Shown one piece after another: positions 8,095-15,435 of a stretch of DNA of 64,000 nucleotides (position 1 is the stretch's first letter; each line of letters begins with the position of its first letter). The position numbers and the translations under genes are program-made. The stretch is from Pelomonas sp. Root405 (GTDB taxonomy: Bacteria > Pseudomonadota > Gammaproteobacteria > Burkholderiales > Burkholderiaceae_C), in the NCBI RefSeq assembly GCF_001425165.1, contig NZ_LMDU01000011.1, positions 496,058 through 560,057 of the forward strand, given 5' to 3'. The notes under the pieces were generated by a model that was given only the letters and a program-made list of their open reading frames with translations, made no database searches and was not told where the DNA came from.

Positions 8095-9213
8095 TCAGCC
8101 GGCCGCCGGCACCGGCTCGGCATCGCCGCGCTGCACAGTCACCGGCGGCAGGCCGCCGGCGATGTTGACCGTCCGCGTCGGGAAGGCGAACTCGATGCCG
8201 CGCTGCTGCAGCGCCCGCAACAGCGCCAGGTTGAGCGCCTGCTGGCGATCCATGTAGAGGTCGTAGTCGGCGTCCTTGACGCGATAGACCACCTCGAAAT
8301 CCAGCGAGCTGTCACCGAAGCCCTTGAAATGCGCGCGGGCGAATTCGAGCTGGGGATCGGCCTGGATGATCTCCTTGACCAGCTGCGGCAGGGCAGCCAC
8401 CTCGTCGGCGGGCGTGTCGTAGGTGATGCCGAAGACGAAGGCCACGCGGCGCGTCTGCAGGCGCTTGAAGTTCGCCACCGTCTGCTTGAGCAGTTCGGCG
8501 TTGGACATGACGATCTGCTCGCCGCCCAGCGCGCGGATGCGCGTCGTCTTCAGGCCCACGCGCTCGACCGTGCCGGTCACGTTGCCAACGGTGACCGAGT
8601 CGCCCACCTCGAAGGGCTTGTCGACCGCGATGGCTAGCGACGCGAACAGGTCGCCCAGGATGTTCTGCACGGCCAGCGCCACCGCGATGCCACCGATGCC
8701 CAGCGACGCGACGAAGGCCGTGATGTTGACGCCCAGGTTGGACAGCACGGCCAGCACCACGATGACCCAGAGCGCGCCGCGCAGCCCCCAGCTCAGCAGC
8801 GTCGCCGACGCCGACAGCGCCGGGCCGCCGCCATGCCGCAGCTGCTGCGCGGCCAGCACCTGGGTCACCGCCTGCTGCCCCCAAAGGCCGATCTGCAGCG
8901 CGACGACCGCAAACCACAGCTGCGACACGCGGCCATGCCAGCGGTCGTCCAACGGCAGCATGTTCAGGCCCACCAGCAGGCCGATGATCCAGATCAGGCC
9001 GCCGTTGGTGCGCTCCAAGACGCTGACGAAGCCGTCGTCCGCCGCCGTGTGGGTACGCGCTGAAAGCTTGCGCAGGCGCTGCACCAGCAAGCGCAGGCTC
9101 ACCTTGATGACGATGATGGTCAGCGCGCCGGCCAGCAGCGCCGGCAATACATCCATCCAGCCCACCTGCGGCCACGCGGCTTGAACGCGGGCGAGAAACT
9201 CGTTCCAGGTCAT
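8095..9213 (-). CDS. MscS-family mechanosensitive channel
   Basis: A 372-residue inner-membrane protein. There are about four to five transmembrane segments in the first 180 residues, then the pore-lining TM3-like helix (GIGGIAVALAVQNILGDLFASLAI, given here in parts: GIGGIAVALAVQ followed by ILGDLFAS). After it come the MscS beta domain (PFEVGDSVTVGNVTGTVERV) and the cytoplasmic vestibule with TRIRALGGEQIVMSNAEL. Family members open on membrane tension and release solutes during hypoosmotic shock. The ATG at 9213 has an excellent GGAGGTCGGAC ribosome binding site. A longer reading to 9243 lacks one. Confidence 0.92.
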   Translation of the reverse strand: MTWNEFLARVQAAWPQVGWMDVLPALLAGALTIIVIKVSLRLLVQRLRKLSARTHTAADDGFVSVLERTNGGLIWIIGLLVGLNMLPLDDRWHGRVSQLWFAVVALQIGLWGQQAVTQVLAAQQLRHGGGPALSASATLLSWGLRGALWVIVVLAVLSNLGVNITAFVASLGIGGIAVALAVQNILGDLFASLAIAVDKPFEVGDSVTVGNVTGTVERVGLKTTRIRALGGEQIVMSNAELLKQTVANFKRLQTRRVAFVFGITYDTPADEVAALPQLVKEIIQADPQLEFARAHFKGFGDSSLDFEVVYRVKDADYDLYMDRQQALNLALLRALQQRGIEFAFPTRTVNIAGGLPPVTVQRGDAEPVPAAG

Positions 9214-9267
9214 GTCCGACCTCCAAAACACCAATCCGCCCACCCTAGGTGGCCGGCTTCCACCCGT

Positions 9268-9310
9268 CTGTCAGCCGTTGGCAGCCAGCCCTGTGGGCCT
9301 TGGCTGACAG
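9268..9310. promoter_or_regulatory. Inverted repeat in the mscS / DUF2789 divergent gap
   Basis: CTGTCAGCC at 9268-9276 is matched exactly by its reverse complement GGCTGACAG at 9302-9310, with 25 bases between. It lies 55 bases upstream of mscS on one side and about 95 bases upstream of the DUF2789 gene on the other. The spacing would place the arms about four helical turns or fewer apart, which fits a dimeric or looped operator. No -10/-35 pair was convincingly identified around it, so the regulated direction is unknown. Confidence 0.4.
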
Positions 9311-9405
9311 CCCGAGACGCAGCGGATGAGGTGCCCGCTGACACCGCGCGCCGCCGCCGGCGCCTAAGGTCGCTTCGTTGCAGCCCGCTGCGAATAGGAG
9401 CCCCC

Positions 9406-9711
9406 ATGGACACCACCACCCACCACGACATGCCCGCGCTGTTCGCGCAGCTCGGCCTGCCCAATTCGACGGCGGAGATCAAGCAGTTCATCCGCCTGCA
9501 CCGGCCACTGCCGCAGACGTTGAACCTGTCCGAGGCGCCCTTCTGGAACGCCAGCCAGGTGGCCTTCATCCGCGAGCAATGGCATCAGGACGATGGTGAC
9601 TGGTGCGTGCAGATCGATCAGCTGAACGCCGCGTTGCGCGAGCACCCGGAGCCGGGCGAGCTGGCGCAGGTGGACTGCTCGCTGACCCCGGACCACCCCG
9701 CCTGCCCATGA
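9406..9711 (+). CDS. DUF2789 family protein
   Basis: A 101-residue protein of the DUF2789 family, recognised by LFAQLGLPNSTAEIKQFIRLH, the HRPLPQTLNL segment, EAPFWNASQVAFIREQW and a helical end. Function unknown; members are small, soluble, acidic and single-domain, and are widespread in beta- and gammaproteobacteria. The ATG at 9406 follows TAGGAGCCCCC, a good ribosome binding site. Its stop overlaps the next start by four bases (ATGA), so it is translated together with the PHB-depolymerase-like gene. Confidence 0.85.
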   Translation: MDTTTHHDMPALFAQLGLPNSTAEIKQFIRLHRPLPQTLNLSEAPFWNASQVAFIREQWHQDDGDWCVQIDQLNAALREHPEPGELAQVDCSLTPDHPACP

Positions 9712-10676
9712 AGCATGCTTCCTGGGCGACGCTGCTGAACCGCAACGCCGCCTTGCTGCGGCAGGCCGCGAAACCCTTGCGCGAGCGGCACCGGCCGCCT
9801 GCCAGCAGTGCGAGCGCCGGCAGCTGGCTGATGGGTCTCGTGATGGCTGCGGACGGGCCGCGCCGCTATTACCTGTTCCGGCCCGCCGGCGTGCGCTTCG
9901 GCGAGCGGCTGCCGCTGCTGGTGATGCTGCATGGCTGCCACCAGGACGCGAAGAGCTTTGCCGACAGCACCCGCATGAACAGCGTCGCCGTGCGCGAGCG
10001 CTTCCTCGTGCTCTACCCCGAGCAGCCACGTGTCTGCAACGCGCAGGGCTGCTGGAACTGGTTCGACACGCAGTCGGGCCGCGCCTTCAACGAAGCGGCC
10101 TGGCTCATGAAGGCCGTCGACCAGGTCTGCGTGCTCTACGCGGCGGACCGCGAGCGCATCGCCGTGGCCGGGCTGTCGGCCGGCGCCAGCATGGCGGCGC
10201 TGCTGGCCACGCGCTATCCCCAGCGCTTCAAGGCGCTGGTCATGCATTCGGGCGTGCCGCCCGGTGCGGCCAGCTCGCCGGCGTCGGCCCTCGGTGCGAT
10301 GCGCGGCCGCCGCGAGCCGTTAGCGCCCGGCGACGTCGCGGGGCACTGGCCGCCGCTGATGGTCATCCACGGCGAGGCCGACGGTGTGGTATCGGCCCGC
10401 AACGCAGGAGCCGCAGCGCAGATGTGGTCGGAAGCGGCCGGCGCCAGCGCGAGCGAACCGCAGCAGCAGCGCCGTGGCCAGCGCTACCCGATGACCGTGA
10501 CCCAATTCAAGCGCGCCCGCCAGGTGGTGGCGACGCTGGTGGAGGTCGGCGGCCTGGGACATGCCTGGAGCGGCGGCGCGGCGCGCCAGCACTTCAGCGA
10601 TGCCAACGGGCCGGATGCCTCGCGCATGATCTGGCGCTTCGCGGCGCGGCAGTTCGACACACCGACACGCGGCTGA
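9708..10676 (+). CDS. PHB depolymerase-like alpha/beta hydrolase
   Basis: A 322-residue esterase of the short-chain PHB depolymerase / feruloyl esterase-like group. The oxyanion motif MLHGCHQD is at 73-80, and the nucleophile elbow GLSAGAS at 155-161 has Ser157 as catalytic serine. The acid is probably the Asp in GEADGVV near residue 226 and the base the His of GGLGHAWSGG near residue 285. The GHAWSGG end is a family hallmark. Unlike secreted depolymerases it has no clear signal peptide: the N-terminus is helical and basic. Whether its substrate is polyhydroxybutyrate or another ester is open. It is translationally coupled to the DUF2789 gene. Confidence 0.85.
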   Translation: MKHASWATLLNRNAALLRQAAKPLRERHRPPASSASAGSWLMGLVMAADGPRRYYLFRPAGVRFGERLPLLVMLHGCHQDAKSFADSTRMNSVAVRERFLVLYPEQPRVCNAQGCWNWFDTQSGRAFNEAAWLMKAVDQVCVLYAADRERIAVAGLSAGASMAALLATRYPQRFKALVMHSGVPPGAASSPASALGAMRGRREPLAPGDVAGHWPPLMVIHGEADGVVSARNAGAAAQMWSEAAGASASEPQQQRRGQRYPMTVTQFKRARQVVATLVEVGGLGHAWSGGAARQHFSDANGPDASRMIWRFAARQFDTPTRG

Positions 10677-10699
10677 TTTCTGCGCCCTGGTCACAGGGC

Positions 10700-10735
10700 T
10701 TGCGCATCAAACGATTATTCGATAATAATGGAATC
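10700..10735 (+). promoter_or_regulatory. arsR promoter and operator
   Basis: An AT-rich island in GC-rich DNA directly before arsR. The palindrome ATTATT-CGAT-AATAAT spans 10714-10729 and resembles known ArsR operators, which are built around ATTCGATAAT-like half sites. TTGCGC at 10700-10705 and AATAAT at 10724-10729 could be the -35 and -10 boxes (18-base spacer), so repressor bound to the palindrome would block the promoter. The arsR ATG follows at 10736. Confidence 0.7.
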
Positions 10736-11059
10736 ATGGATGAACAAGCCGTCGTCAAGGCGCTCGCTGCGCTGGCCCAGCCCCTGCGGCTGCAGGTGTT
10801 CCGCGCCCTCGTCGTTGTCGGCGATGCAGGGCTGACGCCCGGCGCGATACAGGAAGGCCTGGGTGTGGCGCCGGCCACGCTGTCCTTTCACCTGAAGGAG
10901 CTGGTTAACGCCGGCCTGTTGACGCAAGAGCGCGCCAGCCGCAACCTCATCTACCGCGCCCACTTCGAGCACATGAACGGGCTGCTGGGCTATCTGACCG
11001 AGAACTGCTGCCAGGGCGCCGGCTGCGCCGTGCCCGATGCCAAGGCCTCCTGCTGCTGA
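10736..11059 (+). CDS. arsR: ArsR arsenite-responsive repressor
   Basis: A 107-residue ArsR/SmtB winged-helix repressor. The DNA-reading helix is in APATLSFHLKELVNAGLL (about 45-62). The metalloid site is expected from the C-terminal cysteines: Cys91 and Cys92 in LTENCC, Cys97, and the terminal pair Cys106-Cys107. This is the C-terminal type of arsenite site rather than the E. coli CVC type in the DNA helix. Arsenite binding should release the repressor from the palindrome just upstream, giving autoregulated control of arsR-arsC-aquaporin-arsH. Confidence 0.93.
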   Translation: MDEQAVVKALAALAQPLRLQVFRALVVVGDAGLTPGAIQEGLGVAPATLSFHLKELVNAGLLTQERASRNLIYRAHFEHMNGLLGYLTENCCQGAGCAVPDAKASCC

Positions 11060-11069
11060 CGCCGCCCCC

Positions 11070-11573
11070 ATGACCACCCACGTCCTCATCCTCTGCACCC
11101 ACAACTCCGCGCGCAGCGTCCTCAGCGAGGGCATGCTCAACCACCTGGCCGGCCAGCTGGGCAAGGACGTCCGGGCACACAGCGCTGGCAGTGCGCCCAG
11201 CGGCCGCATCAACCCCTTCGCGCTGGAGGCGCTGCAAAACGCCGGCGTCGACACCGCCGGCTACTTCAGCAAGAGCTGGGACGCCTTCAGCCAGGACGGC
11301 GCACCGCCGCTGTCCATCGTCATCACCGTCTGCGACAGCGCCGCGGCGGAGCAGTGCCCCGTTTTCTTTGGCGGCCAGGGCCAGCCGGTCAAGGTGCACT
11401 GGGGCTACCCCGACCCGTCCAACGCCGAGGGCGGCGACGAAGGCAAGCGCCGCGCCTTCGAGTTGACCCGCCAGGCCATCGGCTATCGCATGCTGCAGCT
11501 ATTGCAACTGCCGCTGGGGACGATGGACAAGGCCGAGCTGCAGCAGGCCCTCGCCGAGATCGCCAAGAGCTGA
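11070..11573 (+). CDS. arsC: Thioredoxin-linked arsenate reductase
   Basis: A 167-residue arsenate reductase of the low-molecular-weight tyrosine phosphatase fold. The phosphate-loop CX5R is Cys9 to Arg15 (CTHNSAR). The relay cysteines are Cys88 and Cys96, and the conserved acid is in WGYPDPS near residue 114. These enzymes reduce arsenate to arsenite using a cysteine relay regenerated by thioredoxin. The gene follows arsR by 10 bases and ends 2 bases before the aquaporin gene. It is longer than the S. aureus enzyme (131) but usual for proteobacterial members in arsR-aqp-arsH operons. Confidence 0.93.
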   Translation: MTTHVLILCTHNSARSVLSEGMLNHLAGQLGKDVRAHSAGSAPSGRINPFALEALQNAGVDTAGYFSKSWDAFSQDGAPPLSIVITVCDSAAAEQCPVFFGGQGQPVKVHWGYPDPSNAEGGDEGKRRAFELTRQAIGYRMLQLLQLPLGTMDKAELQQALAEIAKS

Positions 11574-11575
11574 CC

Positions 11576-12262
11576 ATGAGCCTGTCCCGCAAGCTCCTCG
11601 CCGAAGGCCTGGGCACAGCGCTGCTGCTGGCCGTGGTCATCGGCTCGGGCGTCATGGCCGAACGGCTCTCGGGGGGCAATGTCGCCATCGCGCTGCTGGC
11701 CAATACGCTGGCGACTGTCGGCGGCCTCTACATCCTGATCGAAGTTTTCGGCCCCATCAGCGGCGCCCACTTCAACCCCGCCGTCAGCGCCGTGATGGCG
11801 TGGCGTGGCGAGCTGGCGGTGGCAGCTTTGGCGCCCTATGTGGCGGCGCAGCTGCTCGGCGCCATGCTCGGGGCCTGGCTGGCGCACGCGATGTTCGACA
11901 TGAGCATCCTGCAGTTCTCAACCAAGCTACGCGCCGGCACCGGGCAGTGGATTGCCGAGGCCGTGGCCACCTTCGGCCTGGTGCTCGTGATCCTGCGCGC
12001 GCCGCCGTCGCGGGTGGCGGCCATGGTCGCCGCCTACATCGGCGCGGCCTACTGGTTCACGGCGTCGACCTCGTTCGCCAACCCGGCTGCCGTGTTCGGC
12101 CGCATGTTCAGTGACAGCTTTGCCGGCATCGCGCCGGTGAGCGCACCGGGCTTCGTCGTGGCGGAGCTGCTCGGCGCCGGCCTGGCAGTCGCCGTGCACC
12201 GGCTGCTGTCGCCAGCAGCGCCGCCCGTCACCCAAACCCAACCTGAGGCCCGCCATGTCTGA
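11576..12262 (+). CDS. aqpS: Arsenic-operon aquaporin (AqpS-like channel)
   Basis: A 228-residue inner-membrane channel of the MIP family with six hydrophobic segments. Both pore motifs are present: NPA at 67-69 (HFNPAVS) and NPA at 169-171 ([11 protein letters not shown]), with the pore arginine four residues later. In Sinorhizobium meliloti the aquaglyceroporin AqpS replaces an arsenite pump in an arsR-aqpS-arsC-arsH operon and lets arsenite made inside flow out down its gradient. The gene content here is the same and no arsB or acr3 occurs in the window, so the same role is inferred. It begins 2 bases after arsC and overlaps arsH by 8 bases. Confidence 0.85.
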   Translation: MSLSRKLLAEGLGTALLLAVVIGSGVMAERLSGGNVAIALLANTLATVGGLYILIEVFGPISGAHFNPAVSAVMAWRGELAVAALAPYVAAQLLGAMLGAWLAHAMFDMSILQFSTKLRAGTGQWIAEAVATFGLVLVILRAPPSRVAAMVAAYIGAAYWFTASTSFANPAAVFGRMFSDSFAGIAPVSAPGFVVAELLGAGLAVAVHRLLSPAAPPVTQTQPEARHV

Positions 12263-12986
12263 GCCGCTGTTCCCCGACACCAGCTTCCCGGCGCTGAGGG
12301 CCGACCTCTTCGACGTGCCGACGCAGCAGCGCCTGATCGTGCCGGCGCCGTCGCAGCACCGGCCGCGCTTCCTGATGCTGTACGGCTCGCTGCGCGAGCG
12401 CTCCTACAGCCGGCTGCTGACCTTCGAAGCCGCCCGGCTGCTGGAGGCCATGGGCGCGGAAGTGCGCATCTTCAATCCGAGCGGCCTGCCCCTGCCGGAC
12501 GACGCGCCCGACAGTCATCCCAAGGTGCAGGAGCTGCGCCAGCTGGCGCTGTGGTCCGAGGGCATGGTGTGGACCTCCCCCGAGCGGCATGGCGCCATGA
12601 CCGGCATCATGAAGGCGCAGATCGACTGGATCCCGCTGAGCTCTGGCGCCGTGCGGCCGACGCAGGGCAAGACGCTGGCTGTCATGCAGGTGTCGGGCGG
12701 CTCGCAGTCCTTCAACGCGGTCAACCAGCTGCGCGTGCTGGGGCGCTGGATGCGCATGCTGACCATCCCCAACCAGTCCTCCGTCGCCAAGGCCTTCGCC
12801 GAGTTCAACGACGACGGCCGCATGAAGCCCTCGGCCTACTACGACCGCGTTGTCGACGTCATGGAGGAGCTGTTCAAGTTCACGCTGCTGACGCGCGACC
12901 TCGGACCCTATCTGGTGGACCGCTACAGCGAGCGCAAGGAGAGCGCCGAGGAACTGTCCCGGCGCGTGAACCAGCGCGCCATCTGA
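12255..12986 (+). CDS. arsH: ArsH NADPH-dependent FMN oxidoreductase
   Basis: A 243-residue flavodoxin-like FMN reductase of the ArsH family. Seen: the FMN phosphate loop [10 protein letters not shown] at about 44-53, the [20 protein letters not shown] block near 108-127, and [23 protein letters not shown]. ArsH enzymes oxidise trivalent organoarsenicals to less toxic pentavalent forms and reduce quinones. Length and motifs are complete. Its GAGG ribosome binding site is inside the aquaporin gene, which it overlaps by 8 bases. A hairpin terminator follows at 13002, so it closes the first arsenic operon. Confidence 0.93.
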   Translation: MSEPLFPDTSFPALRADLFDVPTQQRLIVPAPSQHRPRFLMLYGSLRERSYSRLLTFEAARLLEAMGAEVRIFNPSGLPLPDDAPDSHPKVQELRQLALWSEGMVWTSPERHGAMTGIMKAQIDWIPLSSGAVRPTQGKTLAVMQVSGGSQSFNAVNQLRVLGRWMRMLTIPNQSSVAKAFAEFNDDGRMKPSAYYDRVVDVMEELFKFTLLTRDLGPYLVDRYSERKESAEELSRRVNQRAI

Positions 12987-13001
12987 AACCCGACCGGCAG
13001 C

Positions 13002-13024
13002 ACGGGGCTCAGGCCCCGTCTCTT
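13002..13024 (+). terminator. Terminator after arsH
   Basis: ACGGGGC at 13002-13008 pairs perfectly with GCCCCGT at 13013-13019 around a four-base loop. A short, pyrimidine-rich stretch (CTCTTT) follows. It lies 16 bases after the arsH stop and before the next promoter region, which fits an intrinsic terminator that separates the two arsenic units. The weak T-run lowers the certainty. Confidence 0.6.
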
Positions 13025-13033
13025 TGGCTCAGG

Positions 13034-13091
13034 TAGTTGCTATTGACAACCAAGAAGGCCCACTTCAACATGCGCCCAGATAGTTGCTATT
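13034..13091 (+). promoter_or_regulatory. Repeated operator and promoter before marR-type gene
   Basis: TAGTTGCTATT occurs twice in direct orientation, at 13034-13044 and 13081-13091. The first copy runs into TTGACAAC, giving an inverted repeat GTTG-N7-CAAC (13036-13050) and a perfect -35 hexamer TTGACA at 13043-13048. A weak -10 candidate CAACAT lies 17 bases downstream at 13066-13071. The second copy ends ten bases before the MarR-type gene's ATG at 13101. The arrangement suggests autoregulation by that protein, with one site on the -35 box and one near the start codon. Confidence 0.55.
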
Positions 13092-13100
13092 CGCACCCAG

Positions 13101-13604
13101 ATGACCCCGTCCGAGACCACCAGCGCCTCCGGCAGCCTGCTGCGCGAAGTGGCGCGCCTGTACACCCGTGCCCAGCGCGTCGTGGCCGACTGCTGTCGCA
13201 CCACCAGCACGCAATGCCATCTGCTGACCGAGCTGGGCCGCAGCGGGCCGCTGCCGCTGTCCGAGCTCGGAACGCGCGTCAGTCTGGAGAAGAGCTGGGT
13301 GTCGCGTGCCGTGGAGGTCATGGCAGCCCGTGGACTGGTGACCAAGGAGCCGAACCCGCAAGACGCAAGGAGCTGGCTCGTCACGCTCACCGCCGACGGC
13401 GAACGCACCGTCGATGAGCTGAACCAGACCCTCGACGAGCACGCCCAGCAGTTGCTGGCGTCCTTGAGCGAGCGCGAGCGCGCCGCCGTCGAGACCTCGT
13501 TGCTGACGCTCCTGAAGGCCTTGCGTGAAGACGCGGCAGCCAACTGCTGCCTGCCGCCCACGCTGGCTCGTGAGCCCACCCAGGATTCCAAACCATGTTG
13601 CTGA
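13101..13604 (+). CDS. Cysteine-rich MarR-family regulator
   Basis: A 167-residue MarR-type winged-helix regulator. The recognition region is LSELGTRVSLEKSWVSRAVEVMAARGLV, quoted here in parts: RVSLEKSWVSRAV is the recognition helix, followed by the wing EPNPQDARSWLVTLT. Cysteines are unusual in number and placement: Cys31-Cys32 and Cys39 in the dimerisation helices, a Cys-Cys pair near residue 148, and Cys166-Cys167 at the very end. The position between arsH and an arsenic acetyltransferase fusion suggests it senses arsenite or another thiophilic agent; this is inference. Its last 10 bases overlap the next gene. Confidence 0.8.
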   Translation: MTPSETTSASGSLLREVARLYTRAQRVVADCCRTTSTQCHLLTELGRSGPLPLSELGTRVSLEKSWVSRAVEVMAARGLVTKEPNPQDARSWLVTLTADGERTVDELNQTLDEHAQQLLASLSERERAAVETSLLTLLKALREDAAANCCLPPTLAREPTQDSKPCC

Positions 13605-15430
13605 ACACCATCACCCTGCGCCAGGCCGGCGGGTCCGACTGGCCCGCTGTTGAAGCTCTGCTGTTGGCCAACAAGCTGCCCACCGAGGGCGCCCAATCCC
13701 ATCTGCCGACCTATCTGATCGCCATGAGCAACGGCGAAATCGTCGGCTGCGCTGGCGCAGAGATTTACGGCAGCGTTGCGCTCATGCGCTCCGTCGCCGT
13801 TGCACCGGGCCTGCACAAGCAGGGCATTGGCCGGCTGCTCGTCGAGCGGCTGCTGCAGGAGGCACGCTCGCGGGACATCGCGGCGCTCTACCTGCTGACC
13901 GTCACGGCGCCGGAGTACTTCGCGCAGTACGGCTTCAAGCGCATCAAGAACGAGGAGGCGCCCCAGGCGCTGAAGGCCTCGGCCGAGTTCCAGGGCGCTT
14001 GCCCCGCGTGCGCGGCGCTGATGACGCTGACGCTGCGTGAGGCCCCCGTGGTTGACGCCACGCTGCCCGTTGCGGTGCTCGGCGCCGGTCCCGTCGGCCT
14101 GGCCGCCGTGGCGCAGTTGGTGGAGCGCGGCCTGCCCTTCGTCGCGCTGGAGGCCGGCCAGCAGGTCGGCGCCAGCCTGCGTGACTACGGCCACGTGCAG
14201 CTGTTCTCGCCCTGGCAGTACGACGTCGACCCCGCGATGGCCCGGCTGCTGGCACCGACCGGCTGGGCCGCGCCGCCGGCTGCCGAGCTGCCCCGGGCCG
14301 GTGAGGTCGTCGAGCGGGTGCTGCGGCCGTTCGCCGCGCTGCCCCGCGTGGCGCCTTTCATCAAGCTGGGCGCCCGCGTGCTCGCCGTCAGCCGCGAGGG
14401 CTTCGACAAGGTCAAGAGCGCGGGCCGCGACAAGGCCGCCTTTTTGGTGCGCTATGAGCAAGGCGGCCAGGTGCACGAGCTGCGCGCTCGCGCCATCATC
14501 GATGCGACCGGCACCTGGCAACAGCCCAACCCGGTGGGCGCCAACGGCCTGCCCGCCATCGGCGAGCAGCAAGCGCAGGACCGCATCTTCTACGGCATCC
14601 CCGACGTGGCCGGCGCGCTGCGCAGCCGCTACGAAGGCAAGCGCACGCTGGTGATCGGCGCCGGGCACTCGGCGGCGAACGCGCTGCTGGCGTTGGCCGA
14701 GCTGGCCCGGCAGGCGCCCGCCACGCGGCTGGCTTGGGGCGTGCGCTCGCCGGCGTTGCAGCGCGTGTTCGGTGGCGGTGATGCGGACGCGTTGCCGGCG
14801 CGCGGTGCACTCGGCGCGGCGTTGCGTCGGCTGCGCGACGACGGCGCGCTGGCGTTCATCAGCGGCCTGCGCATCACGCGCATCGACCGCGTCGACGGCC
14901 AGCTGCGCGTCAGCGGGCTGGATGCGAAGCAGCAGCCCGTCATCGTCGACGGCATTGACGAGATCGTCTGCGCCGCCGGGCAGCGGCCGGACCTGTCGCT
15001 GACGAGCGAGCTGCGGCTGAAGCTCGACCCGTGGCTGGAATCCACCGAGGCCCTGGGCCCGCTGATCGACCCCAACCTGCACAGCTGCGGCACCGTGCGC
15101 CCGCATGGCCACCGCGAGCTGGCGCATCCCGAGCCGGGCTTCTACACCGTGGGCGTGAAGAGTTATGGCCGTGCGCCGACCTTCCTGATGGCCACGGGCT
15201 TCGAGCAGGCGCGCTCGGTGGTCGCGGCCATCGCGGGCGACCTGGCCGCGGCGGACCGGGTGGAGCTGGACCTGCCCGAGACGGGGGTGTGCTCGGTGAA
15301 CAGCGGGCCCGAAGCCGCGGCGACCGGCTGCTGCGGCCCGGCGCCCGAGGCCGTGCCCGCACCCAAGCGGGGCTGCGCACCCAAGTCGTTGCCCGTTCCC
15401 ACAGCGCTGCCCGCGCGCTGCTGCGGCTGA
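13595..15430 (+). CDS. ArsN2-like acetyltransferase / FAD oxidoreductase fusion
   Basis: A 611-residue two-domain protein. Residues 1-145 are a GNAT acetyltransferase like ArsN2, with the acetyl-CoA loop HKQGIGRLLVERL at 74-86 and the closing Cys136-Pro-Ala-Cys139 region. Residues 155-550 are a flavin oxidoreductase of the monooxygenase/thioredoxin-reductase-like type: FAD site GAGPVGLA at 163-170, NADP site GAGHSAANALL at 355-365, and an ATG-type motif DATGTW near 303. The last ~50 residues are Pro/Ala-rich with seven cysteines, ending Cys-Cys-Gly. ArsN1 acetylates an arsenical herbicide antibiotic and ArsO flavoenzymes are suspected in arsenic islands; here the two are one chain. The exact reactions are not known. 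Confidence 0.82.
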   Translation: MLLNTITLRQAGGSDWPAVEALLLANKLPTEGAQSHLPTYLIAMSNGEIVGCAGAEIYGSVALMRSVAVAPGLHKQGIGRLLVERLLQEARSRDIAALYLLTVTAPEYFAQYGFKRIKNEEAPQALKASAEFQGACPACAALMTLTLREAPVVDATLPVAVLGAGPVGLAAVAQLVERGLPFVALEAGQQVGASLRDYGHVQLFSPWQYDVDPAMARLLAPTGWAAPPAAELPRAGEVVERVLRPFAALPRVAPFIKLGARVLAVSREGFDKVKSAGRDKAAFLVRYEQGGQVHELRARAIIDATGTWQQPNPVGANGLPAIGEQQAQDRIFYGIPDVAGALRSRYEGKRTLVIGAGHSAANALLALAELARQAPATRLAWGVRSPALQRVFGGGDADALPARGALGAALRRLRDDGALAFISGLRITRIDRVDGQLRVSGLDAKQQPVIVDGIDEIVCAAGQRPDLSLTSELRLKLDPWLESTEALGPLIDPNLHSCGTVRPHGHRELAHPEPGFYTVGVKSYGRAPTFLMATGFEQARSVVAAIAGDLAAADRVELDLPETGVCSVNSGPEAAATGCCGPAPEAVPAPKRGCAPKSLPVPTALPARCCG

Positions 15431-15435
15431 ACGCG

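Noticed and set aside
13040-15127. A 695-codon frame antisense to the arsenic MarR and fusion genes
   Set aside because: The sense strand carries recognisable GNAT and FAD domains. The antisense product lacks any domain and is Arg/Gln/Gly-rich.
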